In this document: piece after piece, positions 8,310-14,412 of the stretch | Numbering within the stretch: the stretch's first letter is position 1 | How the letters are laid out: every line of letters starts with the position of its first letter | Assembly: GCA_024696725.1 (NCBI GenBank) | Contig: JAILGO010000004.1 | Span: 1-23,183 of the forward strand | Direction of reading: 5' to 3' | DNA from: Eubacterium sp. | Lineage (GTDB): Bacteria > Bacillota > Clostridia > Oscillospirales > Acutalibacteraceae | Length of the DNA stretch: 23,183 bases | Translations under genes and position numbers: made by a program | The notes under the pieces: model-generated | The model's input: only the letters and a program-made list of their open reading frames with translations | Database searches by the model: none | What the model was told of the DNA's origin: nothing

Positions 8310-9341
8310 TTAACCTTTAATCTTTTTAATGCTTTCTTCCCTTGAACGCCTGTTGATAGTATTTTCAATCATTTCTCTCGCCATATTCTTCTTCGGCGGG
8401 AAGAACTTAGCCATTACGAGCTGCTGAACAAGCGCGATAAGGTTAGAAACAATCCAGTAAAAACCGACAGCCGCAGGAACCTTAAACGAGATATAGAAGG
8501 AAAACAGCGGCATCATAAGCATCATAAGCATCATCTGTGTCTGCTGCTGTCCTGCTGCGGGGTTGTTCTTCTTCTGCATAAAGCTGGATTGCAGGCTCGA
8601 GGCAAGCGACGTAAGAAGACAGAGAATGGGAATTAAAATAATTACGCCCTTCCAGTTGGGAATAGCGGTCATATCAATTCCGAAAAGACTGAGTCCGCTT
8701 CTGTACGTATCAATTTTGCCGCAGAGCTGTTCTGTAAATACGTTGGGAAGCGTAGTTACAAGAGCTTCCCTGTAATCGTCAAAATGCTCAATAATATTAA
8801 GCTGGAAATATGCAATCTTTGCATCTGCGTCGCCGACTATATTCTGATAAATCGGCAGAATGGTATCCATTATCTTTTGCGCGACAGCGGCGTCGCCGAT
8901 TGCCTTCGCGCCGAGAATATACTGAATAGGATAATAGATAATTCCGATAACGCCCATAAGAAAGATCATCTGGAAAGCCATGGGACCGCAGCCCATATTC
9001 ATCGGGTTATGTCCCTCGCGCTGATAAAGCGCCTGCATTTCCTCGTTCATCTTCTGACGGTCGCGCGGGTCGTTGGTATTAGAATACTTCTTTTGAATTT
9101 TTTGGATTTTCGGCTGGATTCGCGTAGTCTTTGCCATCGTTTTCTGCTGTCTTAAGTTCAGCGGGAAAAGCACAAGTCGCGTTAACACCGTAAAAACTAT
9201 AAGCGCAAGGAAATACTGATTGTTAAATACCGTCAGTAAGCCCTCCATCGCCTTGCCGAAAAGCCAGTAGAGAGGTTTAAATATAGCCATACCGTTAGAT
9301 ATACCGGTTGCAGCCATAGTTATAAAATCTAAACTAAACAC
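8310..9341 (-). CDS. yidC: Membrane protein insertase YidC (SpoIIIJ/Oxa1 family)
   Basis: A 343-residue insertase that works alone or with SecYEG to place membrane proteins. It has an Oxa1-type core. A hydrophobic segment (about 42-62) carries the conserved groove arginine Arg55 in VLTRLVLFPLNLRQQK. The basic cytoplasmic hairpin follows (about 64-112), then further hydrophobic segments near 120-142, 232-252, 270-288 and 290-312, and a Lys/Arg-rich C-terminus. The loop between the second and third core segments (about 145-230) is longer than the short loop I would expect in Bacillus SpoIIIJ and contains one cysteine. No lipobox cysteine is seen at the N-terminus. The start is GTG, preceded by GAGG; the ATG eight codons later has no ribosome-binding site. 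Confidence 0.95.
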   Translation of the reverse strand: MFSLDFITMAATGISNGMAIFKPLYWLFGKAMEGLLTVFNNQYFLALIVFTVLTRLVLFPLNLRQQKTMAKTTRIQPKIQKIQKKYSNTNDPRDRQKMNEEMQALYQREGHNPMNMGCGPMAFQMIFLMGVIGIIYYPIQYILGAKAIGDAAVAQKIMDTILPIYQNIVGDADAKIAYFQLNIIEHFDDYREALVTTLPNVFTEQLCGKIDTYRSGLSLFGIDMTAIPNWKGVIILIPILCLLTSLASSLQSSFMQKKNNPAAGQQQTQMMLMMLMMPLFSFYISFKVPAAVGFYWIVSNLIALVQQLVMAKFFPPKKNMAREMIENTINRRSREESIKKIKG

Positions 9342-9359
9342 TTAAAAATCCTCTTAACT

Positions 9360-9614
9360 CTATTTTCTTTTTTCCTTTTTCGGCGGTACCGGGTCGTAGC
9401 CGCCCCTGAAAAACGGATTACACCTTGCTATCCTCAGCAAACCCATCAGTACGCCTTTTACGACGCCGTGTATCTCCACCGCCTCAAGCATATACTGAGA
9501 GCAGGTCGGAGTATAACGGCAGGCGCCGTGAGAAAACCGCGGGGAAATAGTAAGCTGATAGGTGCGGATAAAAAACACTATTATCTTTTTCAAAAGATTG
9601 CTAATTGCTTTCAT
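9360..9614 (-). CDS. yidD: Membrane protein insertion efficiency factor YidD
   Basis: An 84-residue small protein that associates with the inner face of the membrane and aids YidC-dependent insertion. The family signature CRYTPTCSQYMLEA is at about 32-45 and NPFFRGGYDPVP near 66-77, with a hydrophobic/basic N-terminus (KKIIVFFIRTYQ). It overlaps the end of rnpA by 14 bp and is followed 18 bp later by yidC, so all three should be co-translated. Length is typical. Confidence 0.96.
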   Translation of the reverse strand: MKAISNLLKKIIVFFIRTYQLTISPRFSHGACRYTPTCSQYMLEAVEIHGVVKGVLMGLLRIARCNPFFRGGYDPVPPKKEKRK

Positions 9615-9942
9615 TTATTACACCGAGCGCCTTAAGCTGTTTCTCCATTTCGGCATACACTCTCTGCATTTTCACCCTACTTGTTTTACTACGCGCTACG
9701 AATACAAAATCCCACGAGCCGTTTATTCTTCCCTCAAGCTGCGAAAATGCGGCGCGTATTACACGCCTTGAACGGTTGCGCTCTACTGCGTTTCCGATTT
9801 TCTTCGAGGTAGTTATTCCGTAACGGCATCCGCGCGCTCTGCTTTTCATAGCGTAAGTCACTATACAGGACGAAGCCTTTGAGCTGCCGCGATAGTAAAG
9901 TCTTTTAAAATCCTTGTTTTCCTTTAAGGTCTGACTTTTCAT
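9601..9942 (-). CDS. rnpA: Ribonuclease P protein component
   Basis: A 113-residue basic protein subunit of RNase P that helps the catalytic RNA mature tRNA 5' ends. The family signature is present: KKIGNAVERNRSRRVIR at about 47-63 contains the RNR motif (Arg55-Asn56-Arg57). The N-terminus LKENKDFKRLYYRG is typical. The ATG is preceded by GAGGAG. It lies 30 bp after rpmH and overlaps yidD by 14 bp. No rnpB RNA gene was recognised in the window. Confidence 0.97.
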   Translation of the reverse strand: MKSQTLKENKDFKRLYYRGSSKASSCIVTYAMKSRARGCRYGITTSKKIGNAVERNRSRRVIRAAFSQLEGRINGSWDFVFVARSKTSRVKMQRVYAEMEKQLKALGVINESN

Positions 9943-9972
9943 AAAGTCTCCTCAATCCACAGACTGTCTTAA

Positions 9973-10107
9973 TTAGTAAGAGAGTCTTTTTCTGCCCTTG
10001 GCACGGCGGCGCGCAAGCACCTTTCTTCCGTTTCTTGTTGACATTCTCTTTCTGAAGCCATGCTCCTTCTTCGCATGTCTCTTCTTGGGCTGGAAGGTTC
10101 TTTTCAT
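9973..10107 (-). CDS. rpmH: 50S ribosomal protein L34
   Basis: A 44-residue, extremely basic protein that starts [18 protein letters not shown] and ends [10 protein letters not shown], a complete and highly conserved L34 of the large ribosomal subunit. The ATG follows CGGAGTG. It is the first gene of the rpmH-rnpA-yidD-yidC-jag unit and sits behind a consensus promoter and a long leader. In many bacteria rpmH is next to dnaA and points away from it; here the nearest dnaA operon gene is gyrA, 4.3 kb away and on the same strand. Confidence 0.98.
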   Translation of the reverse strand: MKRTFQPKKRHAKKEHGFRKRMSTRNGRKVLARRRAKGRKRLSY

Positions 10108-10294
10108 CTTTTTCACTCCGTTTCTTAAGATTAAACTCGTCTTAATCTATATAATCTCTGTGCGGTATAGCACAGGCAGTTTACCGTCATTCGGGTACAG
10201 CGATATAGCCTCGGGCGTTCTGCGTTTACATTTCCGTTAACGGAAAGCGGTCTTTGAAAAACGCCTTTTAAAAAGCTGTACACATAATAATAGC
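10108..10294 (-). promoter_or_regulatory. Structured 5' leader of rpmH
   Basis: About 187 nt lie between the predicted start of transcription and the rpmH ATG, containing at least three inverted repeats. The first has outer arms GCGTTT (10222-10227) and AAACGC (10258-10263), enclosing the perfect 16-bp palindrome TTTCCGTTAACGGAAA (10231-10246). The second is CTGTGC-N6-GCACAG (10158-10175). The third is AGATTAA-N7-TTAATCT (10128-10148), ending 20 bp before the start codon. No known riboswitch class or convincing leader peptide was recognised. A role in ribosomal-protein feedback is only a guess. Confidence 0.5.
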
Positions 10295-10300
10295 CTTGAT

Positions 10301-10329
10301 ATTATATTAAATATAATTCAATTTGTCAA
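10301..10329 (-). promoter_or_regulatory. Consensus promoter of the rpmH operon
   Basis: Perfect TTGACA (10329-10324) and TATAAT (10306-10301) on the minus strand, separated by exactly 17 bp and embedded in AT-rich DNA. This is a full match to the vegetative sigma-factor consensus, fitting a strongly expressed ribosomal-protein gene. Confidence 0.93.
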
Positions 10330-10336
10330 CAAAAAC

Positions 10337-10365
10337 TTGTATTTATTAGATTAATATTATATAAT
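10337..10365 (+). promoter_or_regulatory. Promoter of the MTA/SAH nucleosidase gene
   Basis: TTGTAT (10337-10342), a 17-bp spacer and TATAAT (10360-10365) on the plus strand. The start should be near 10372, giving a leader of about 50 nt. Its -35 lies only 7 bp from the -35 of the divergent rpmH promoter. Confidence 0.75.
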
Positions 10366-10422
10366 ATCCCTATATTTAGCGGTACGCTTAAACCGATACA
10401 CAATAAGCAGAGGTGAAGCACA

Positions 10423-11106
10423 ATGACAGGAATAATCGGAGCTATGGACGTTGAGGTTGAGGAGCTTAAAAAAGCGGTATCCTCTCCTGTAAAAACCGTG
10501 CTCGGCGGCATAGAGTTCGTCAGCGGAAAAATAAACGGCTCCGCGGTATGTATTGCAAGGTGCAATCCCGGCAAGGTCAACGCCGCGTTATGCACTCAGC
10601 TTATGATAGATAAATACTCGCCCGATTGCGTAATCAATCTCGGCATAGGCTGTTCGCTTTCAGACAGCGTAAAAATAAAAGACGTCGTTATCGCGACCGA
10701 CGTCTGTCAGTATGATATAGATACTACCGGCTGCGGCGACCCGTTAGGCTTTATAAGCGGATTGGGCGTAATAAAAATCAGCGCCGACTCCGCGCTTTCC
10801 GACGCGCTTGAGCGCGCGGCTTTAAAAACGGGAGTGCGCGTTCACCGCAATACGATAGCGAGCGGCGACACCTTTATCTCCTCTAAAGAGGTAAAAGAAA
10901 GCGTCGCCCGTAATTTCGGCGCCGTCTGCGGCGAGATGGAGGGGGGAGCCGTCGGTCAGGTCTGTTTCGCAAACGGAGTGCCCTTTGCCGTTCTGCGCTC
11001 CGTATCCGACGGAGGCGACGAGGCGTCGGCAATAGACTACCCGACTTTTAAAACAATTGCGGCGGCGGCAAGCACTAAAGCGATATTTGAATTCTTAAAG
11101 GCATAA
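10423..11106 (+). CDS. mtnN: 5'-methylthioadenosine/S-adenosylhomocysteine nucleosidase
   Basis: A 227-residue enzyme that cleaves adenine from methylthioadenosine and S-adenosylhomocysteine, by-products of polyamine synthesis and methylation, and so feeds methionine salvage and the activated methyl cycle. The start IIGAMDVEVEELK gives catalytic Glu11. The substrate-binding pair is in CGEMEGGAVGQV (Met172, Glu173) and the catalytic aspartate is Asp196 in SVSDGGD; these match Glu12, Glu174 and Asp197 of the Escherichia coli enzyme. NLGIGCSLSDSVKIKDVVIA (71-91 region) corresponds to the family's glycine-rich strand. GAGGTG precedes the ATG. It is single-gene, divergent from rpmH, and ends in a shared terminator with the convergent regulator gene. 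Confidence 0.94.
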   Translation: MTGIIGAMDVEVEELKKAVSSPVKTVLGGIEFVSGKINGSAVCIARCNPGKVNAALCTQLMIDKYSPDCVINLGIGCSLSDSVKIKDVVIATDVCQYDIDTTGCGDPLGFISGLGVIKISADSALSDALERAALKTGVRVHRNTIASGDTFISSKEVKESVARNFGAVCGEMEGGAVGQVCFANGVPFAVLRSVSDGGDEASAIDYPTFKTIAAAASTKAIFEFLKA

Positions 11107-11110
11107 AAAA

Positions 11111-11126
11111 GCTCCCCGAAGGGAGC
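11111..11126. terminator. Terminator between mtnN and the XRE regulator
   Basis: A 6-bp stem GCTCCC/GGGAGC closed on the minus strand by a stable C(TTCG)G loop and followed there by TTTTTT, a strong terminator for the regulator gene. On the plus strand CTGCTTTAT follows, so it may also stop mtnN transcripts, less efficiently. Confidence 0.88.
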
Positions 11127-11134
11127 CTGCTTTA

Positions 11135-11764
11135 TCAGCCTATATCGAAATTGTTAAGTAAAAACGCTTCCGCCTGACCGATAATATCGGCGAGCGCCGT
11201 GTTTTCCTTAAAGTCCATACCGTTTCTCGACTTATCCTCGATAAACACAAAGCGCGCGTCCTTTACCGCAAGCGCCGCCGAGGACAGCTCTCTTCCTACG
11301 GAGTAATCAAGCTTGAACAGCTCCTTCGGAAGCACGCCCGACTTCGCGAGAGTTAAAGCTCCGCGGTAAAGCGTAAGAAGATAGTATTCGTAAACGTGGC
11401 GCTTATCTTCGTTACCCTTAAGTCCCATAAACGCCATTTCAAGCAGCTCGTTGGTTGATGTGGTGAGAGCGGATATGCTCTTGCTTTCTCCCGTCGCCTC
11501 GTCAATAACCGAAAGACTGTTTAAGTCGATTCCGTTTCGGCTTTCGCTTACGCCGAGAAGATAATCGGTTGTAACGCCGTAATAGCTGCTGCACTTTATT
11601 ACAAAATCAAGTCCGCATTCTCTTATTCCTTTTTCATAATGAGAAAGCAGCGCCTGTGAAATTCCCAAATCCGACGCGGCCTTTTTCTGGCTTATGCCGC
11701 GCTCCTTTCTGAGCTGCGAAAGCACCTTCGCAAACTTAGAAAGCTTTTCCTTATTCTTTTCCAT
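11135..11764 (-). CDS. XRE-family transcriptional regulator
   Basis: A 209-residue protein with an N-terminal helix-turn-helix domain of the XRE/Cro type (about 8-68: LSQLRKERGISQKKAASDLGIS is covered by residues 15-36, then ALLSHYEKGIREC and YYGVTTDYLLG). A 140-residue C-terminal region of unknown function follows, mostly helical, with no recognised ligand domain. I chose the ATG at 11764. An upstream in-frame TTG at 11809 would add 15 residues that read through the promoter-leader region and has no ribosome-binding site; the chosen ATG has only a weak one (GGGCGG). The gene has its own promoter and an inverted repeat at the predicted start site, suggesting self-repression. Its targets are unknown; the adjacent divergent phosphatase gene is a natural candidate. 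Confidence 0.85.
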   Translation of the reverse strand: MEKNKEKLSKFAKVLSQLRKERGISQKKAASDLGISQALLSHYEKGIRECGLDFVIKCSSYYGVTTDYLLGVSESRNGIDLNSLSVIDEATGESKSISALTTSTNELLEMAFMGLKGNEDKRHVYEYYLLTLYRGALTLAKSGVLPKELFKLDYSVGRELSSAALAVKDARFVFIEDKSRNGMDFKENTALADIIGQAEAFLLNNFDIG

Positions 11765-11820
11765 ATATAGTACCGCCCAAACACGATTAGTAATATTAAT
11801 TATATACAAACAGTAAAGAA

Positions 11821-11838
11821 ATGCCCCAAATGAGGCAT
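11821..11838. promoter_or_regulatory. Candidate operator (imperfect inverted repeat) at the XRE gene start site
   Basis: ATGCCCCAAATGAGGCAT, an 18-bp palindrome with two mismatched pairs, lying at about +1 to +18 of the predicted regulator transcript. Such a position fits autorepression by the XRE protein, but this is inferred from location and symmetry only. Confidence 0.45.
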
Positions 11839-11844
11839 GATAAC

Positions 11845-11873
11845 ATTATAGCGCCGATTATACGCGTTGTAAA
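11845..11873 (-). promoter_or_regulatory. Promoter of the XRE regulator gene
   Basis: TTTACA (11873-11868) and TATAAT (11850-11845) on the minus strand with a 17-bp spacer (5/6 and 6/6 to consensus). Predicted start near 11838, giving a leader of about 74 nt. Confidence 0.8.
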
Positions 11874-11885
11874 CATTTTTGCGGC

Positions 11886-11909
11886 TTTTGTTAATTATTT
11901 GTAACAAAA
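11886..11909. repeat. Inverted repeat upstream of the histidine phosphatase gene
   Basis: A perfect 8-bp inverted repeat TTTTGTTA-N8-TAACAAAA, 35 bp before the phosphatase ATG. It could be an operator for that gene; no clear promoter could be assigned around it. AT-rich symmetry makes chance occurrence possible. Confidence 0.4.
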
Positions 11910-11944
11910 ACAAAAATTCGAACAAAAAGCGCGGAGGTCCGACA

Positions 11945-12577
11945 ATGAAAACATACACTCTGTATTTATTCAGACATGGCTTAACCAAGGGAAATCTTAA
12001 CGCACAGTATATTGGGCATACAGATTATCCACTCACAACAGATAGTATAGAGCAGCTAAAAAAAATCAAGGCAAAGTACCACTATCCGACGGTTGACGCG
12101 GTCTTTGTTTCGCCGCTTAAAAGGGCTCTTCAGAGCGCCGAAATTATGTTCCCAAAAAATAACAAAATTGTAATAGATAACTTCATTGAATACAATTTTG
12201 GCGAGTTTGAGGAGCTCACCGCCGACGAACTTAAGGACAACGAGGATTTTCAGAACTGGATTCACGGCGATATATACGCCGCGCCGCCCTACGGAGAGAG
12301 CAACGCCGAGTTCGCTCAGCGTATATGCGACGCGTTTGAAAAGGTTATTAACGCCTGCGTTTCGGAGGGACTTGAGAACGTTGCGATAGTAGCTCACGCC
12401 GGCGTAATAATGACGATTCTCGCGTGTTACGGTCTTCCCGAGGCGCCTATGGTGCACTGGCAGATGGACGCGGGCTACGGCTACAAGCTGAGAATTACGC
12501 CGTCGCTGTGGATGAGAAGCAATAAGCTCGAGGTTGTCGACACCGCGCCTCAATCCTTAGAGGATATGAAAAAATAA
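11945..12577 (+). CDS. Histidine phosphatase family protein (phosphoglycerate mutase/CobC-like)
   Basis: A 210-residue cytoplasmic phosphatase of the histidine phosphatase superfamily. The phospho-accepting histidine is in LFRHGLTKGN (Arg10-His11-Gly12), the pocket arginine Arg60 in SPLKRALQSAE, the acid region EYNFGEFEEL at 82-91, and the second histidine His151 in IVAHAGVIMT. The layout resembles alpha-ribazole phosphatase and small-molecule phosphatases more than glycolytic mutase, but no cobalamin genes are nearby, so the substrate is left open. An upstream in-frame TTG would add 22 residues with no ribosome-binding site; the ATG at 11945 follows CGGAGG and is preferred. It lies divergent from the XRE regulator and convergent with the LCP gene. 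Confidence 0.9.
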   Translation: MKTYTLYLFRHGLTKGNLNAQYIGHTDYPLTTDSIEQLKKIKAKYHYPTVDAVFVSPLKRALQSAEIMFPKNNKIVIDNFIEYNFGEFEELTADELKDNEDFQNWIHGDIYAAPPYGESNAEFAQRICDAFEKVINACVSEGLENVAIVAHAGVIMTILACYGLPEAPMVHWQMDAGYGYKLRITPSLWMRSNKLEVVDTAPQSLEDMKK

Positions 12578-12605
12578 AAAAGAGCAGGCAGCGCCTGCTC
12601 TTTTT
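12577..12605. terminator. Bidirectional terminator between phosphatase and LCP genes
   Basis: A perfect 13-bp inverted repeat AAAAAGAGCAGGC-AGC-GCCTGCTCTTTTT with A/T runs on both sides, so it works on both strands. It starts on the last base of the phosphatase stop codon and ends 6 bp before the LCP stop. Confidence 0.93.
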
Positions 12606-12611
12606 ACTTTA

Positions 12612-14321
12612 TTATTCCGTCGTTTCCTCTTCGTCCTCTTCCTCGTCGTAGGGGACGCAGGTGGTTGCCTCGCCGTAAGCGGAATTTGTATAGTAATAAT
12701 CCGTTGCCCTCGCTCCGTCCTGATAGAAGCCCTTCTGGTTAACTCTCTTTGTGTCAACCCTGAGCTTCGCAAGAGTAATACTGGACTTGCCGTAAATACG
12801 CTTCTGCATATCGTAGGCGTCGGCAGGGAAGTCCGCTCTCCAAATCCACTGACGGAGGAAGTCGCTTCCGTAGATTCCGCCCGTTACGTTAACCGTCGGA
12901 TAGTTAAACGAATGTATATCGTATCCCGTCCATCCGTGAGACATTCCGTAGGTTGCGATTTTAATAATCTCGTTGGTTTTAAAACCGGTCTTTAAGTAAG
13001 GAACGAGCTTATCAATAAGCTTCATTTTCTTAGCCGTTGAAGCGTCGCGGAAATCCTCGTATATCTTCATAAGCGTCGTTTTCTGACGGTCCGCTCTCGC
13101 GTTATCCGTATCAATATGTCTTATTCTGCAATACGCAAGCGCCTGCTGTCCGTTAAGCCTCATTTTGCCCTTCGTACCCTCGAAGGTCTTTTCTATTGTA
13201 ACGTGACCGTAACGGCTCTGGTGATTATTAATCTCGTTAATCTCGGCGTCGGTAAGCTCAAGCTCGATTCCGTTTTTATAAAGCGTATCAATTATCGTTT
13301 CAAACGAGGTGAAATTAACTATCGCGTAATTATCAATCTTAATCTTATAGAGTCTCTCAACAGTATTGATATATACGCCGAGGTTACCCGTTGAAAGCGC
13401 GCCGTTAAGCTTTCCGAACTGACCCGTGCTCTCGTCGCCCGGTTTTGTTTCCCAGTACGACCAGCTGTCGCGGAGAATCGAGGTCAGCACGATTTCCTTA
13501 GTATCGGTATTAATGCTTGCTATAATAGCCGCGTCAGCTCTCGTTTCATCCTCGAGTATCTCTTTTCCTCTCGTGTCCTCGCCGATAAGCATTACGTTAA
13601 GGACGTGGGACGACGAGCAGGGGGAACCGTTATAGTACCAGGTTCTCACCATATCCTCGAGCGACGAAAGCTCGCTCGCTTCGGTCTCCTGAATCGGCGC
13701 AAAGTTCTCTACAAGCTTCTTCATGCCCTGCCACTCAGCCTGAGTAACGTCCGACACGTCGTTATTTTCTTCAAGAGTTTTAAGCCAGTCGGTTGCCTTA
13801 ACCGCAAATATTGCGCCCGCCACGGCAATCAGCGCGAGAAGTATAATTATTACGGTGGTTATTATCTTACCCGTTTTACTTCTCTCTTTTTTACCCTTCG
13901 GCTCCTCGGTCTCCGGCTCCGCTCCGTCGGATTCCTCCGGCTCCGCCTCGCCGTCGTCCTCGGCAATCTCCATAATATTAACCATATTTTCACTTTGTTC
14001 GCTGTCGGATTCTGCCGGTTCCGCAGCTTCAGCCTCTTGGGCGGTTTCGGTTAACACTTCGGTTTTTTCACTTGGCTCACCGTCGGATTCTGCCGATTCC
14101 GCAGCTTCAGCCTCTTGGGCAGCATCGGTTAACACTTCGGTTTTTTCACTTGGCTCACCATCGGATTCTGCCGATTCTGCGCCTTCAGCCTCCTGGGCGG
14201 TTTCTGCCGGCTCTGCCGTTTCGTTTATAGCTTCGGCTTTCTGCTCCGCCGCTTCCGTTTCCTCTCTCCGTTTTTTCACCTCGGAAAGAATGCTGTCGAT
14301 ATTATATTCTTCCTTGCTCAA
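12612..14321 (-). CDS. LytR-CpsA-Psr (LCP) family cell-wall glycopolymer ligase
   Basis: A 569-residue membrane-anchored protein; LCP enzymes transfer wall teichoic acid, capsule or other glycopolymers from a lipid carrier to peptidoglycan. The N-terminal cytoplasmic region (1-150) is very acidic and includes three 26-residue repeats (41-66, 67-92, 93-118). One membrane segment (about 152-175) follows a basic GKKERSKTGK stretch. The extracellular LCP domain (about 240-425) shows MLIGEDTRG, ETRADAAIIASI, LTSILRDSWSYW, and CRIRHIDTDNARADRQKT with the conserved Arg/Asp residues. The C-terminus is acidic (EEEDEEETTE). The start is TTG with GAGGAG five bases upstream. The LCP fold is secure; the glycopolymer is unknown, and no glycosyltransferase genes are adjacent. 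Confidence 0.92.
   Translation of the reverse strand: MSKEEYNIDSILSEVKKRREETEAAEQKAEAINETAEPAETAQEAEGAESAESDGEPSEKTEVLTDAAQEAEAAESAESDGEPSEKTEVLTETAQEAEAAEPAESDSEQSENMVNIMEIAEDDGEAEPEESDGAEPETEEPKGKKERSKTGKIITTVIIILLALIAVAGAIFAVKATDWLKTLEENNDVSDVTQAEWQGMKKLVENFAPIQETEASELSSLEDMVRTWYYNGSPCSSSHVLNVMLIGEDTRGKEILEDETRADAAIIASINTDTKEIVLTSILRDSWSYWETKPGDESTGQFGKLNGALSTGNLGVYINTVERLYKIKIDNYAIVNFTSFETIIDTLYKNGIELELTDAEINEINNHQSRYGHVTIEKTFEGTKGKMRLNGQQALAYCRIRHIDTDNARADRQKTTLMKIYEDFRDASTAKKMKLIDKLVPYLKTGFKTNEIIKIATYGMSHGWTGYDIHSFNYPTVNVTGGIYGSDFLRQWIWRADFPADAYDMQKRIYGKSSITLAKLRVDTKRVNQKGFYQDGARATDYYYTNSAYGEATTCVPYDEEEDEEETTE
13968..14201 (-). repeat. Three 78-bp tandem repeats in the LCP gene
   Basis: Three in-frame 78-bp units encode 26-residue acidic repeats of the form TAQEAEAAESAESDGEPSEK-TEVLTE. 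The first two (14201-14046) are nearly identical at the DNA level; the third (14045-13968) has diverged. They lie in the predicted cytoplasmic tail before the membrane segment. Confidence 0.9.
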
Positions 14322-14412
14322 AGCGTCTCCTCTTTCGCGTTATGAATGATAGGCTTATATATAACCCTATATTTATTGACGGTCTTTTAATAATGCTTGA
14401 AATAATTATTAA

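Noticed and set aside
10130..10192. A 19-codon leader peptide in the rpmH leader.
   Set aside because: It has no ribosome-binding site and its sequence shows no regulatory codon run.
11765..11809. A 15-residue N-terminal extension of the XRE regulator starting at TTG 11809.
   Set aside because: It has no ribosome-binding site and covers a TATAAT-containing leader; the ATG at 11764 begins right before the HTH domain.
11879..11944. A 22-residue extension of the histidine phosphatase starting at TTG 11879.
   Set aside because: It overlaps an inverted repeat and the regulator's upstream region, has no ribosome-binding site, and the ATG at 11945 has a good one and starts at the family fold.
13855..14349. 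A long plus-strand open frame opposite the LCP N-terminal repeats (Ser/Ala-rich).
   Set aside because: It is the antisense of an acidic repetitive coding region, has no ribosome-binding site and resembles no family.
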